Below, one piece after another: positions 42,132 through 52,212 of a stretch of 64,000 bases of DNA (position 1 is the stretch's first letter; every line of letters begins with the position of its first letter). Both the position numbers and the translations under genes were made by a program. The stretch is from Hyaloraphidium curvatum (lineage: Eukaryota; Monoblepharomycota; Hyaloraphidiomycetes; Hyaloraphidiales; Hyaloraphidiaceae), in the NCBI GenBank assembly GCA_025558095.1, contig JAIVFI010000040.1, positions 310,001 to 374,000 of the forward strand, written 5' to 3'. The notes beneath the pieces are model-generated. The model searched no databases and was not told the origin of the DNA. It saw only the letters and a list, made by a program, of their open reading frames with translations.

Positions 42132-43781
42132 ATGGACGTGCGTGACGGCTCGCGGAAGCGGGGTCGGCGCGCTCTCGCGATGGCGAGCCAGGGGAAACTC
42201 GCAGCGCCCGGTTCGGTGACCGTATCGGACGGCAACATCGTGGCGGCTGCGCCCCCCAAGAAAGACATCGAGCTCATCGAGATCTCTTCCGATGACGACG
42301 AAGGGCCTCCGGCAAAGATGACTGCTCAGCGGCGTCGCGCGGTTCCTCGGGACAGCGCCTCTGTGCCCGCCTCGACTCCGACGGGAGGCCCGGTCGAGCC
42401 CGCGAGCATCTTCAACCGCGGTCAGCTTCGGTTCGCCCTGCCCGAGATCTGCCGCTTGTTCGTGAAGACGTTCCCTCGCCAGCCGAGCATGCTCGCTCTG
42501 GAGGACATTCTGGACGCCAAGAACCTTCTCCGCGGCATCGTGACCAGCTTCGATTTCGACGATCACTTGCTGAAGAGTGCTCTGCGCGACGCGTCTACGG
42601 ATCTTCACCTTTGGATCGGCTTGCCCGAGTCTGAAAAGCAAGAGAGGCCCGCCGCCGGAGTCTACCCGTTCTCGTCGGATTGGAAGAACGTGAAGATCGT
42701 GGTGCTCGAAAAACCCCGTTGCACGGGCGACAGCACTCCAAGCTGATGGTTCTGGAGTTCAAGAACTTCGTTAGAGTGGTCGTCTCGTCGGGAAAGTGAG
42801 TGAGGCCGTCGCAGAAGGTGTCCTGTCCGCTGATGCCCCTCCAGCATCACGAAACGCGAGCTTCTCAACGTGGAAAACACCATGTTCGTGCAGGACTTTC
42901 CGCGCACTTCCTTCTCGCCGTCGAAACCGGCCGCAAGCCTCTACTCCAAGGTGATGAAGCAAGATGCTTGGAATCCGACCTTCGGAGAGGCAGTCCTCGA
43001 CTTTCTCCAGGCGTTTGGCTTTCCGCCGGAGGCGACCGAGTGGATCAGCGGCTTCGACTACCAGACCGAGGCTGTCTTTGTCGGCTCGAGGCCCGTACAC
43101 CAGCTGCCCGACTTTGATCGCGTGCACAAGTACGGGCTCGCGCGGCTCAGCGGTGCTGTGAAGCAGATGGGCTTCGGCGGAAGGAAGATCGAAGTGGAGT
43201 TCGCAACGAGCACCTTGGGAGCTCTGGATACGGCCTGGATCGAAGAAGTCAAGCGGGCTGCTGCTGGTCTACGCCCTCGGTCTGCGTCAACGCACGACAC
43301 CAGGTTCAAGATCCTCTATCCGACGCTGAGCACTGTGCAGAGCTCGCTGGCAGCTCGCGTGAACACCAAGGAGCACTTGGTCATCTTCGAATGGGGCTCC
43401 GAAAAGTGGAGCAAGTGCACCAAGGACGTCAAAGCGCTGTTCCACGACTACGAGTCTCGCCGCCAGCTGCTCCTGTCGCACGCCAAGTTCATGCTTGTCG
43501 AGAGCGAGATCGCCGCGCCCAACGGAGTCTACGGTTACCGCTTCGTGGGATCGCAGAACCTGACCAAGACGGCGTGGGGACAGTGGACCAAGGACGGGAA
43601 GCTTTTCGGATGCCTGAACTGGGAAGCGGGGGTCTTGGTTCCGAGCAAGCTCGGCAGCGGAGGCACGCCGGCAAGGCGCTCGATCCCGACGCCGTACAAG
43701 AGACCTGCTCGGCCCTACGGCAAGGATGACGTTCCAATCTTGCGCCGCGAGCACTTTCCCAAACCCAAGTCGCCGCCCTGA
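42132..43781 (+). pseudogene. tyrosyl-DNA phosphodiesterase 1 (TDP1)-like gene with a one-base frameshift
   Basis: TDP1 removes trapped topoisomerase I peptides from DNA 3' ends. The first catalytic motif HSKLMVLEF (42734 on) and the second HAKFMLVE with GSQNLTKTAWG are both present. Splicing of 42796-42844 rebuilds SSGN followed by ITKRELLNVENTMFVQDFP, as in the family. The frame from the ATG at 42132, however, runs into a stop at the first motif; one missing base in the AAAAACCCC run near 42707-42716 would restore it (about 533 residues). The N-terminal ~100 residues are Ser/Asp-rich. It is an essential-type repair gene with everything else intact, so an assembly error is as likely as a true lesion. 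Confidence 0.75.
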
Positions 43782-44007
43782 AGTCGCTTGACTCGAAGAC
43801 GGCGTGGAAGACCAATCCACCGCCGTGGCTTTCCCAACTCGCCGCCTTGAGGTCGATGCACTCGAAGTGGCTAGATACCATCTTGCATCATTTGTAGTTG
43901 GACTCCGCGAGCAAATCATACCCTTTGGAACGTTGATTCGAGGCGTGTCCCCGATGGGATTGGGGCAGCCGTGCCGATCCGCTCGACGATCTTCCAACAC
44001 CTCCGCC

Positions 44008-47000
44008 ATGCCGGTCGAAGGCAGCGGCGGCTCCGCGCAGGGTCGCGTTATCCTTCCGACACTGTGCAAGCCTGTCCATTATGACCTGGTGCTCGAGCCG
44101 GACTTCGGGACGTTCAAGTTTGACGGACGCGTCGCCATCGAGTTGGTGTCTCGTGCAGGCCATCGGATGCCGCCGCAGCCCTCCTGACGGGTCGTTCGCG
44201 GTGCTAGACTCGCTGTTCTCAAGCCTACTTCGGAGATCGTCCTGAATGCTACCTACCTCAAGGTCCACTCTGCGAAGCTCACTTCGGAGAGCGGCAAGTC
44301 GGAACTCAAGTGGGCCAGGGCCGCCATTCGGCCCGTCGGCGCGTCTCATTCTTCTCTCTCCATTGGCGTTCTTTGCGAACTGCAGCCAGGAGGCCACCGG
44401 GATTGAGCTGTCTGCCGCGGACGAGACCTGCACTCTGAAGTTTGCCAGCGAGCTCCCCGCGAACGCCAAGGGGCTTCTGACGATCGAATTCACTGGCGAG
44501 CTCAATGACCAAATGGCGGGTTTCTATCGAAGTGGCTGGACGGACGCTCAAGGTGTCAAGAGGTGAGCTTTGAGTACTGTTCGGCGCCGACGGAGCTGAA
44601 CACATCGGCCTTCAAGGTGGATGGGTGTCACCCAATTCGAGTCTACCGACGGTTCGCTCTCTTCATTGATTGGGCCTTCAGCATCTCATTTCGCCCCTCG
44701 TACCCAACTTAGCTCGGCGTTCCTTCCCGTGCTTCGACGAACCCGCTCTCAAGGCCACGTTCGACATTTCCTTGGTGGTGGACGCGGATCTGACCGCTAT
44801 CTCCAACATGAACTGTGTCGAAGAGAAAGCGCTCGAGGAAGGCTGGAAGCTGCTCCCCTCAGGGGCGTCCAGCAAGGGACCGGACGCCAAAGGACCCGAT
44901 TCCAAAGGACCCGATGCCAAGGGACCGGACGCCAAAGGTCCTGACGCGAAGGGCCCCGATGCCAAGGGACCGGAAGGAGGCCAGGCCACGGGAAAGGATG
45001 CCAAGGGACCAGAAGCGGCAAAAGGTTCCGAAAAGGGGCCCGCCGCGGCGCCAAAGAAGAAGCTGTTCAAGTTCGCGCGCACGCCGGTTATGAGCACATG
45101 TGGGACTAGTACCCCACCCGTGGTTCCCTGCTCACAATCACCGACTTCACAGACCTTGTGGCTTACGCCGTCGGCCCCTTTGGGTACGTCTCGAACGCCG
45201 ACCCCGGTCACAAACGCGAATCGAATATCGACGTCCGCGTTTACGCCCCTGCTGGCATGGAGGGCCAGGGTCGGCTCGGTGTAGAGGTGACCGAGAAGAC
45301 GCTCAACTTCCTCGAGGACTTCTACGGCATCGCGTACCCGCTTCCCAAGTGTGACCTTCTCGCGGTGCCTGATTTCGGGGCCGGAGCGATGGAGAACGTG
45401 GGTCGATTGGCTCGCTATGTTTATTTCCGTTGACTTCGTCACAGTGGGGCTTGATCACCTATCGGACCGTCCTCCTCCTCTTCGATCCCGAGAAATCGAG
45501 CGCCAGGGCTCGGCAGAACATCACCTACGTCATTGGCCATGAGCTCGCACACCAGTGGTTCGGAAACATCGTGACCATGGCGTGGTGGACAGGTAGGATT
45601 GCTTTCCGGTCGGTCCCGATGTTTTTTGACCGCATCCGCCCCAAGATCTGTGGCTCAACGAGGGCTTCGCGACCTTCGTCGGTTGGCTGGCCGTGAACCA
45701 CCTGTACCCGTCCTGTTGGTTCGATTTGGCGGCATTGCCAGCTGTTGTCTGACCGTTTTTCCCCGCCAGGGAACGTGTGGACCATGTTCACTTCTGACGA
45801 TCTGCAGCGCGGCCTGGGCCTCGACTCGCTCCGATCCTCCCACCCTGTCGAAGTTCCCATCAAGGCGGCCTCCGAAATCCCGCAGATCTTCGACGCGATC
45901 AGCTACTCCAAAGGCGCCTCCGTCATCCGCCAGCTGGAGGGCTGGCTCGGTCCCGACGTCTTCGTCAAGGGCGTTCGTTCCTACCTGAACAAGTACCTCT
46001 ATGCCAACGCGACGACGGACGATCTTTGGCGCGAGCTCGCCGTCGCCAGCGGCAGGGACGTGGCCGGTGTGATGGGCCTTTGGACCCGGGAGACTGGCTT
46101 CCCTCTTGTGACGGTGCTGTCGGAGAAGGCCGAGGGAGGAAAGGTCACGGTCGAACTGAAGCAGGAGCGGTACCTTTCCACGGGCGACCTGACCAAGGAA
46201 GAGGACGAGAAGGGCGTCGTGATGATGATTCCGCTCGGACTGCTCACGGAGAAGGGCCGGATAGAGCCGCACGACCAGCTCCTGTCGACGAAAGTCGGCA
46301 GCGTGACCTTTGACATGGCTGCCGAAGGCTTCTTCAAGCTAAACGCCCACCAGACCGGATTCTACAGGGTCAAGTACTCGTCGCCGCAACTTGAGCGCCT
46401 GGGCAAGAACATCTCGAAGCTTGATTCAACTGATCGCGTCGGTCTGGTCGCGGATGCTTTCGCGCTTAGCCAGGCCGGCTACTCAACCACCGTGGACGCG
46501 CTGGACCTCGTCAAGTACTACGAGAGCGAGGAAGACTACGTGGTGCTCTCCGAGATCGCGTCTCGACTGGGCCAGGTCTCGGCCGCGTTCTACAGCGAGC
46601 TGGAAATCATCGAAAAGGGCGTCAAAGTCATATCTAGGAAACTGTTTTCGCGTCATGCGAAGAAGCTGGGCTGGGAATACCCCGCGGAAGAGAAGGGAGA
46701 CCACCTCCTTGCCCTGAAGCGAACGCTGGCCATTTCGCAAGCCAGCAAGGCGGACGACGAGGAGTGAGTTATCCGCCTTGCTGCTCTTCAATGTTCGCTA
46801 ATCAAGTTCTCGCGCAGAGTGATCAAGGAAGCCCAGCGGCGTTTCGACCTCTTCACGGACGAGAAAAACCCCGACCCGAATGCCATTCACCCCAACCTTC
46901 GCGGCGTCGTCTTCGCCACCGTGCTCAAGAACGCCGCGGACGTCGATTCTGGACGCGCGATCTTCGCCAAGATCATGAAGGTCTACAAAACCGCCGACAC

Positions 47001-47536
47001 CGCCGACCAGAGGCTGGCCGCCCTCGCAGCGCTGGGCGCCGTCAAGCAGCCGGAGCTCGTCGAGGACCTGCTCGGCCAGGTCCTCGACACCGACGTCGTC
47101 CGGCCGCAGGACACGATGTACCCCTTGAGCAGCCTCTGCAGGGAAGGCGCCGATCCGGCAAAGACCAGGCCGCGGTGAGTCAGGCTGCACTCCCTCTGCG
47201 AGCCCTTCCTCACCATCTTTCCCTGCCAGGGCATGGAAGTTTGTGCAGGACAACTGGGAGACTCTTTACACCCGATACCACAGCAGCCACTCCCTGCTCG
47301 GCCGGATGCTGCAGATCGCGGTCGAGGACATCACGTCGCCGGGCATCATCGACGAGGTCAAGGCGTTCGTGTCAGGAGAGGGCCTGCCGGAGGAGGAAAA
47401 GAAGAAGCGGCTGGAAGAGGTCAAGGGCATCCAGATGGGCGTGGCGCAGAGCTTGGAGAAGATCAAGGCGAACATGGCGTGGGTCGCGAGGGATGGGCCG
47501 GCGCTCAAGGCGTGGGTCGCCAAGGGCGGACTGTAA
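44008..47536 (+). CDS. M1-family (puromycin-sensitive type) aminopeptidase
   Basis: Eleven exons, 986 residues: 44008-44147, 44208-44309, 44386-44562, 44617-44651, 44713-45099, 45153-45397, 45445-45592, 45646-45714, 45770-46763, 46818-47174 and 47230-47536. It removes N-terminal residues from peptides. The zinc site is HELAH (394-398) with Glu417 in WLNEGFA; the exopeptidase motif GAMEN (358-362) sits directly at intron 6. The N-terminal domain ([13 protein letters not shown]), a middle barrel and the C-terminal helical domain are all present. Residues ~200-256 carry an extra KGPDA-repeat insertion between two normally adjacent strands. Introns 4 and 7 use AAG acceptors. The first intron donor (GTCTCG) is the weakest call. 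Confidence 0.9.
44874..44978 (+). repeat. 15-bp coding minisatellite (KGPDA repeats)
   Basis: Seven consecutive 15-base units of the form AAGGGACCGGACGCC and variants, in frame inside exon 5 of the M1 aminopeptidase. Codon variants (GGACCG, GGACCC, GGTCCT) show the copies have diverged; the last unit reads KGPEG. Unit length is a multiple of three, so copy-number change would not break the frame. Confidence 0.85.
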
Positions 47537-47729
47537 GCATCCGTTGAGCTCGTGAATATCCTGAATCGTCAAAGAGCGTCCCGTGCCTATGGCGTGGTCA
47601 GCGCCAAGCCCGCGGCCGCCCGACGCCAACGGCGTTCGTGACGCGGCTGATCGATTGGCCCGCCGACGCAAAACGTCTCCCTCAATTGCCGCCCCCGCTC
47701 GCTGCCCCTGCTCGTCCGCTCAAAACACC

Positions 47730-49093
47730 ATGTCGAAGAAGGAGCTCGCCATCACGGAGCACACATTCACGGGCCCGCCGCGGGACGGGCATAATGGACA
47801 CACTACGTACTACCTAGCGGCCGGCCCCGAGAGCGGAACACCCTGCATCATGGTCCACGGCTGGCCCGAGAGGGCCATCTCGTGGAGGCACGTCATCCCC
47901 GTCCTCGCCGGACTGGGATTCCGCTGCTACGCGCCCGATATGCGAGGCTACGGGAACAGCTCGGTCTACAAGGGCAAGCACGATGATTACCGCCTGGAAC
48001 TCATTGTGAAGGACCTGCTGGAGCTTGCGGACCACGTTGGCGCGAGGAAGGCCGTCTGGAGTGGGTGGTAATCTTTGTTCCGCGGTGAACGAGGGGTTCA
48101 CAGTGCCCAACTTGGAAGTCGGTCACGACTGGGGTTCGCCGGCGGTCGGTGCCTTTGTCCAGCACCATCCCGAGAGAGTCCACGGAGCTGCTTTCCTCTG
48201 CGTGCCCTACTTCGCCAAAGGCATGGTGCCGTGCCCCGCCTTTTGGCATGCTCTAACACGATCTGGCGACAGGTTTCACCCCCGAAAACTTCCTGCCTCT
48301 CGTCGACCGCGACATCTACCCGGAGGACAAGTACCCTTGGGGACAGGTATGAAACGAGTGCTGGCTGCCAAAGCGTTTTATCTGACTCCCCTGGCGGCCC
48401 TAGTGGGACTATCAAAGAGAGTTCTCCAAACGTTTTTTGCTTCGTTTGTACTGACTTCTGCTCCTTTAGGATTCTACCAGGTCGACTTTGGCTCTAGCCA
48501 GCGCCTCTTCGAGAAGGACGTGGATCGCACCTTCAAGCTCTTCTTCCGCGCCGGCGATCCCTCCTTCAAGGGCCAGCCCGTGTACACGGCGACCATATGC
48601 GAGCAAGGCGGTTGGTTCGGCAATATTTCGGAGCTTCCCGACCTCCCGATCGACGAGAGCATCATCACCGAGGACGATCTCAAGGTCTTTGCCGACGGGC
48701 TCCGCCAGAACGGCTTCTTCGGTGCCGATTCGTGGTACATGAACCACGACCTCAACGGAGAGTACGCCAAGAAGGCGCCCAACGGTGGCATCCTCGACTT
48801 CCCCGTCTTGATGATCCATGCGCGTTACGACTGGGTTTGTGAATCCGCGGGCACCCGCCTTGCCGACCCCATGCGCGAGAGCTGCAAGGACCTGACCGAG
48901 TTTGTCGTCGACGCCGGGCACTGGTGGGTCCTCTTGCGCGTCTAGCCGACCAAACGCATGCTAATCGCCAGCTTCCGGCAGGATTGCCCAGGAGAAGCCG
49001 GCGCAGGTCTCGTCGGCGATCGCGCAGTGGCTCGCGAGGCGGCTCCCGGGGGTCTGGACCAAGGACGGGTCGGAAGAGATCACGAGGAAGTGA
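47730..49093 (+). CDS. epoxide hydrolase-like alpha/beta hydrolase
   Basis: Five exons (47730-48060, 48119-48220, 48273-48346, 48481-48923, 48982-49093), 353 residues. Soluble epoxide hydrolase features: HGWPE oxyanion motif, APDMRGYGNSS, the nucleophile Asp in GHDWGSP (rebuilt across intron 1), a cap domain, and the catalytic His in DAGHW, split by the last intron and followed by a QEKPAQVSSAI helix. Intron 1 uses an AAG acceptor; intron 2 needs a GC donor (GCATGG); intron 3 is longer (134 nt) and its acceptor is not certain. Likely hydrates epoxides to diols; substrate unknown. Confidence 0.83.
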
Positions 49094-49239
49094 TGTGCGG
49101 TGTGCTGCAAACAGTGGATCGTTTCCAGAGAAAGAGGCGTTGATTGGGACGTGCTTGGCGCCGCCGGGCCCCGCCCCTCCACCTCGATCCTTTGAGACTT
49201 CCTGCCGGATCGCTGGCCACCACTCTTCTCCGTCGAACC

Positions 49240-49692
49240 ATGGAGGGCAGTCGCATGCCGCCGACGCAGCTCCGGCCGCACGCCAAGGACGCCCACCCCG
49301 AGGTGCCAACACTCTTCCAGCTCCTGTGCGAGCTCCTCCTCCCACGATGCATCCCGCCCGAACTAGTCCTCAAGATTCTCCCCCACCTGGAACCCCTCTG
49401 TCCGCACTGCCTCGTCCCGCACGGGCGCGAGCAGATCCCCTGCTCCGCCTGCGGCCTCGTTATGTCGGCCTGCGGAAGCCGCTGGGCACCGAACTGCCCG
49501 AAGTGCTCCCACCGGCAGTGCCACGTCTGCGAACGCGGCGCGGTGTGCGACGGCTGCTACCCCGACGAGGCGATGCTGAGGATAAAGGTGTGCTATACGT
49601 GCGGACAGCCGGCTTGCGTGGCGTGCTATGACATGTGGGAAGGGGACGTCGTGTGCAGGGCGTGCGGGGTGCTGTTCTACGGCATCGCGTGA
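49240..49692 (+). CDS. small Cys-rich protein with an F-box-like start
   Basis: A 150-residue single-exon protein. Residues ~37-50 (CIPPELVLKILPHL) resemble an F-box first helix. The C-terminal two-thirds has about eighteen cysteines in CxxC pairs (CPHC, CSACG, CPKC, CHVC, CDGC, CYTCG, CVAC, CRACG) and looks like a set of treble-clef or RING-like zinc sites. A zinc-binding ubiquitin-system protein is one guess. The ATG at 49255 is a second possible start. Confidence 0.6.
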   Translation: MEGSRMPPTQLRPHAKDAHPEVPTLFQLLCELLLPRCIPPELVLKILPHLEPLCPHCLVPHGREQIPCSACGLVMSACGSRWAPNCPKCSHRQCHVCERGAVCDGCYPDEAMLRIKVCYTCGQPACVACYDMWEGDVVCRACGVLFYGIA

Positions 49693-49864
49693 GCGATAGG
49701 GGCGTTGGCAATGCGGCTTCGGGTCTCGCAGGCGAACATTGGACCTTGATCTCCTCGTCAAGGCCGTGAACCGGCGCGGAACTGCAGCGAATCGCCCATC
49801 TATTCCCGCTCTCCCTCCCGCCGAACTCTCTGCTTCCTCCAACGGCGCTTTGGGATTCGCCGCT

Positions 49865-51321
49865 TTACGGCTTCTTGACCTTGGGCACTAGCTCAGTCTC
49901 AATCTTCTTGATGAGGGCATCCTGGTGCGGCTGCAGGTCCTGGCCACCGCAAGCCTTGAACATACCTTCGGAATCGTGCGTCAGCGGCCGTCTCGTTCGC
50001 CCGGGACGTGGCACGTACCGGCATAGAACCCGTCGACCACGTCGGTCTTGATCCCGGTCATCTCCTCCAGCGTGGCGATCCCGCAGAAGGGCACGTAGAC
50101 GGGGCTGTAGCCGCCCTCGTGCACCATGGCCACCTTGCCCCCGCAGACCTCGTCGGCGACGGCCAGCATCAGCTTGGTCATCTCGCGGTACGTCTCGGAG
50201 GTGGCCATCTGCCGGCCGAGGGGGTCCATCACGCTGGCGTCGAAGCCCGACGAGATGAGGATGATCTCGGGTTGGTACTGGCGGATGGCGGGGACGACGA
50301 TGCGCTCCACGGTGGAGACGTAAGCGCCGTGGCCGGAGCCGGGCGGCAGGGGGACGTTAATGTCTTGGGGAAAGGAAGTCAACAGAATGGTCGCGGGTGC
50401 CGGGAAGAGACCCACTGTAGCCCTCGCCAGCGCCCTCGCCGTTCTCCTCGACGAAGCCACAGTCCTGCGGATAGTACCTGGCGGGGCGTGGCGGTCAGGC
50501 CGACATTTGAGCTCCGAAAGCCACCACAACGAACCTGTCCTGGTGAATGGAGATGAACAGCACGCCGGGGTCGTTGTAGAAGGCCTTTTGGGTGCCGTTT
50601 CCGTGGTGCACGCTGGTCGAGCAGATCAGACCCCGTGACCACAGCAAGGATGGGGGGGGGAAAACTTACTCCCAGTCAAGGATGGCGACCCGCTTGAGGC
50701 CGCGCACCTTCCTGGCGTGCTCGGCCGCGATCACGACGTTGCTGAAGATGCAGAAGCCGCGGCCCTGGGAGGCCTCGGCGTGGTGCCCAGGGGGGCGGTT
50801 GAGGGCGTACTGGGGTCCGGCGGCGGGGCCATCAGCGCGGCCAGGTGGTGGCGTCAAGTGCCACCCACGATGTTGTCGACAACGCCGTCAAGGACGGCGT
50901 CCACGGCGGCGATGCACGCCCCCGCGGAGAGCTTGGCGATCTCGTACGAGTTCTTGCCCACGGGCGCGAGCTCGCCCGCGTCGCCGAAACCGGCGTCCGA
51001 CAGGGCCTTGACCTTGGCCATGTACTCGGCGGGGTGGTAGTACTGGATCTCCTTGTCGGTCGCCTCGCGCGCCTTGACGTGGACCAGCGAGTCGAAGAGG
51101 CCGGTGACCTCGACGAGGTTGCGGAAGCGGCGCTTGGAGGCGGGGGACTCGAAGTGCAGGTCGGGCTCGTTGTACTCGCCATTAGAGGGCAGGAAGCCCT
51201 GCGCGCAAACGGGGGTCAGACGGCGAGGCGTAAGGCAACGACGGGAGGCACATACCGTGGCGACGCCGGTGTTGTGCCACATGAAGCGCTCCTCCCAGAT
51301 GAAACCTGTCTTGCGGGGCAT
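49865..51321 (-). CDS. histone deacetylase family protein (class II-like)
   Basis: Seven exons on the minus strand: 51321-51256, 51198-50869, 50809-50670, 50612-50535, 50477-50416, 50363-50019 and 49965-49865, 373 residues. The zinc-dependent deacetylase site is complete: RPPGHHAE (His141/His142), [13 protein letters not shown] rebuilt across intron 3 (Asp179, His181), SSGFDAS, and the late VHEGGYSP segment. [11 protein letters not shown] is restored over intron 5. It starts [19 protein letters not shown] like a subgroup shared with bacterial deacetylases. It removes acetyl groups from lysines or polyamines; target unknown. Introns 5 and 6 use AAG acceptors. Confidence 0.9.
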
Positions 51322-52212
51322 CGTTGCGGGGCGCGTGCGGGGGGGTTCGTGCGACGTGCGCGTGTGGTTGGGAGGGGTTTGATATGCCGCGGGACGCGTG
51401 CCGAGGCGGGATGCGGGCCGGTTGGGCAAGGGAGACACGGGAGGCGTTGGCCGGAGCGGAAAGTGATGGCAGGCGCCGATGCCGCCGTTGATCGACGAAC
51501 CGAACCGTTCCGTGTGGCAAGGGGACCAATAGGAGGCAACGAACATCTACAACTGGTTGATTTCAGATGTATTTGAGCTACTGACTCTGATCTGAGGACG
51601 AGATGGTCCGGTACGAACGCGAGCCTGATCACGTGCCGGGCTCTTGCCCTGCCGCTGCCCATCCGCCCCTGCTGCGGTCCAAACCTCCTTCCAAGTGCGG
51701 AGACTGTTGTTAGATGCTGCCGTGATAACTTTCATTGATTTTCCGATGACCTTCTATGGTCGTGCGTTTGATCGATTTTGGGAGGACGTCTCACCAGCCG
51801 CCGGGGCCCGGGGATCGCTCTGTCGCTTTTCGGCACGCCCCTGCTCCGCTCCATCAGCTCCGGTCATTGCCGGAGCAGCATGGCGCCTAATTCAGGCGGG
51901 CGACCCCGGGGGTCGCGGGGGCCGATGGCGAGGGATGAGTTGGAAAGGGCGGCGGGCAGCGGCGGGGCGCAGCAGCCGGTCAACGGACTCGAAGTCCGAC
52001 TGCGGACCGCCGCAGCTCTCCACGCTCCCCCGCGCCACTCCTGCGGCGGCTCCGTGTGCCCTGCCGACCGGCGATTCGCTGCTGAGACTCCGCCGGCCGG
52101 AGCGAGTGGAGCGGCGGAGTGCCCCGCCGGGACCGCAACGCCGCCGACGCCCGGCCGCGCACCGCACGGCAGCGCGAGCCCGCGCCCCCCCCGCCGCCCC
52201 CCTGCCGCTGCG
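51322..52212. other. divergent intergenic region
   Basis: About 890 bases between the divergent deacetylase and the surface-protein gene. The part near 51700-51780 is relatively AT-rich; the rest is GC-rich without recognisable coding motifs. Probably two promoters. Confidence 0.4.
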
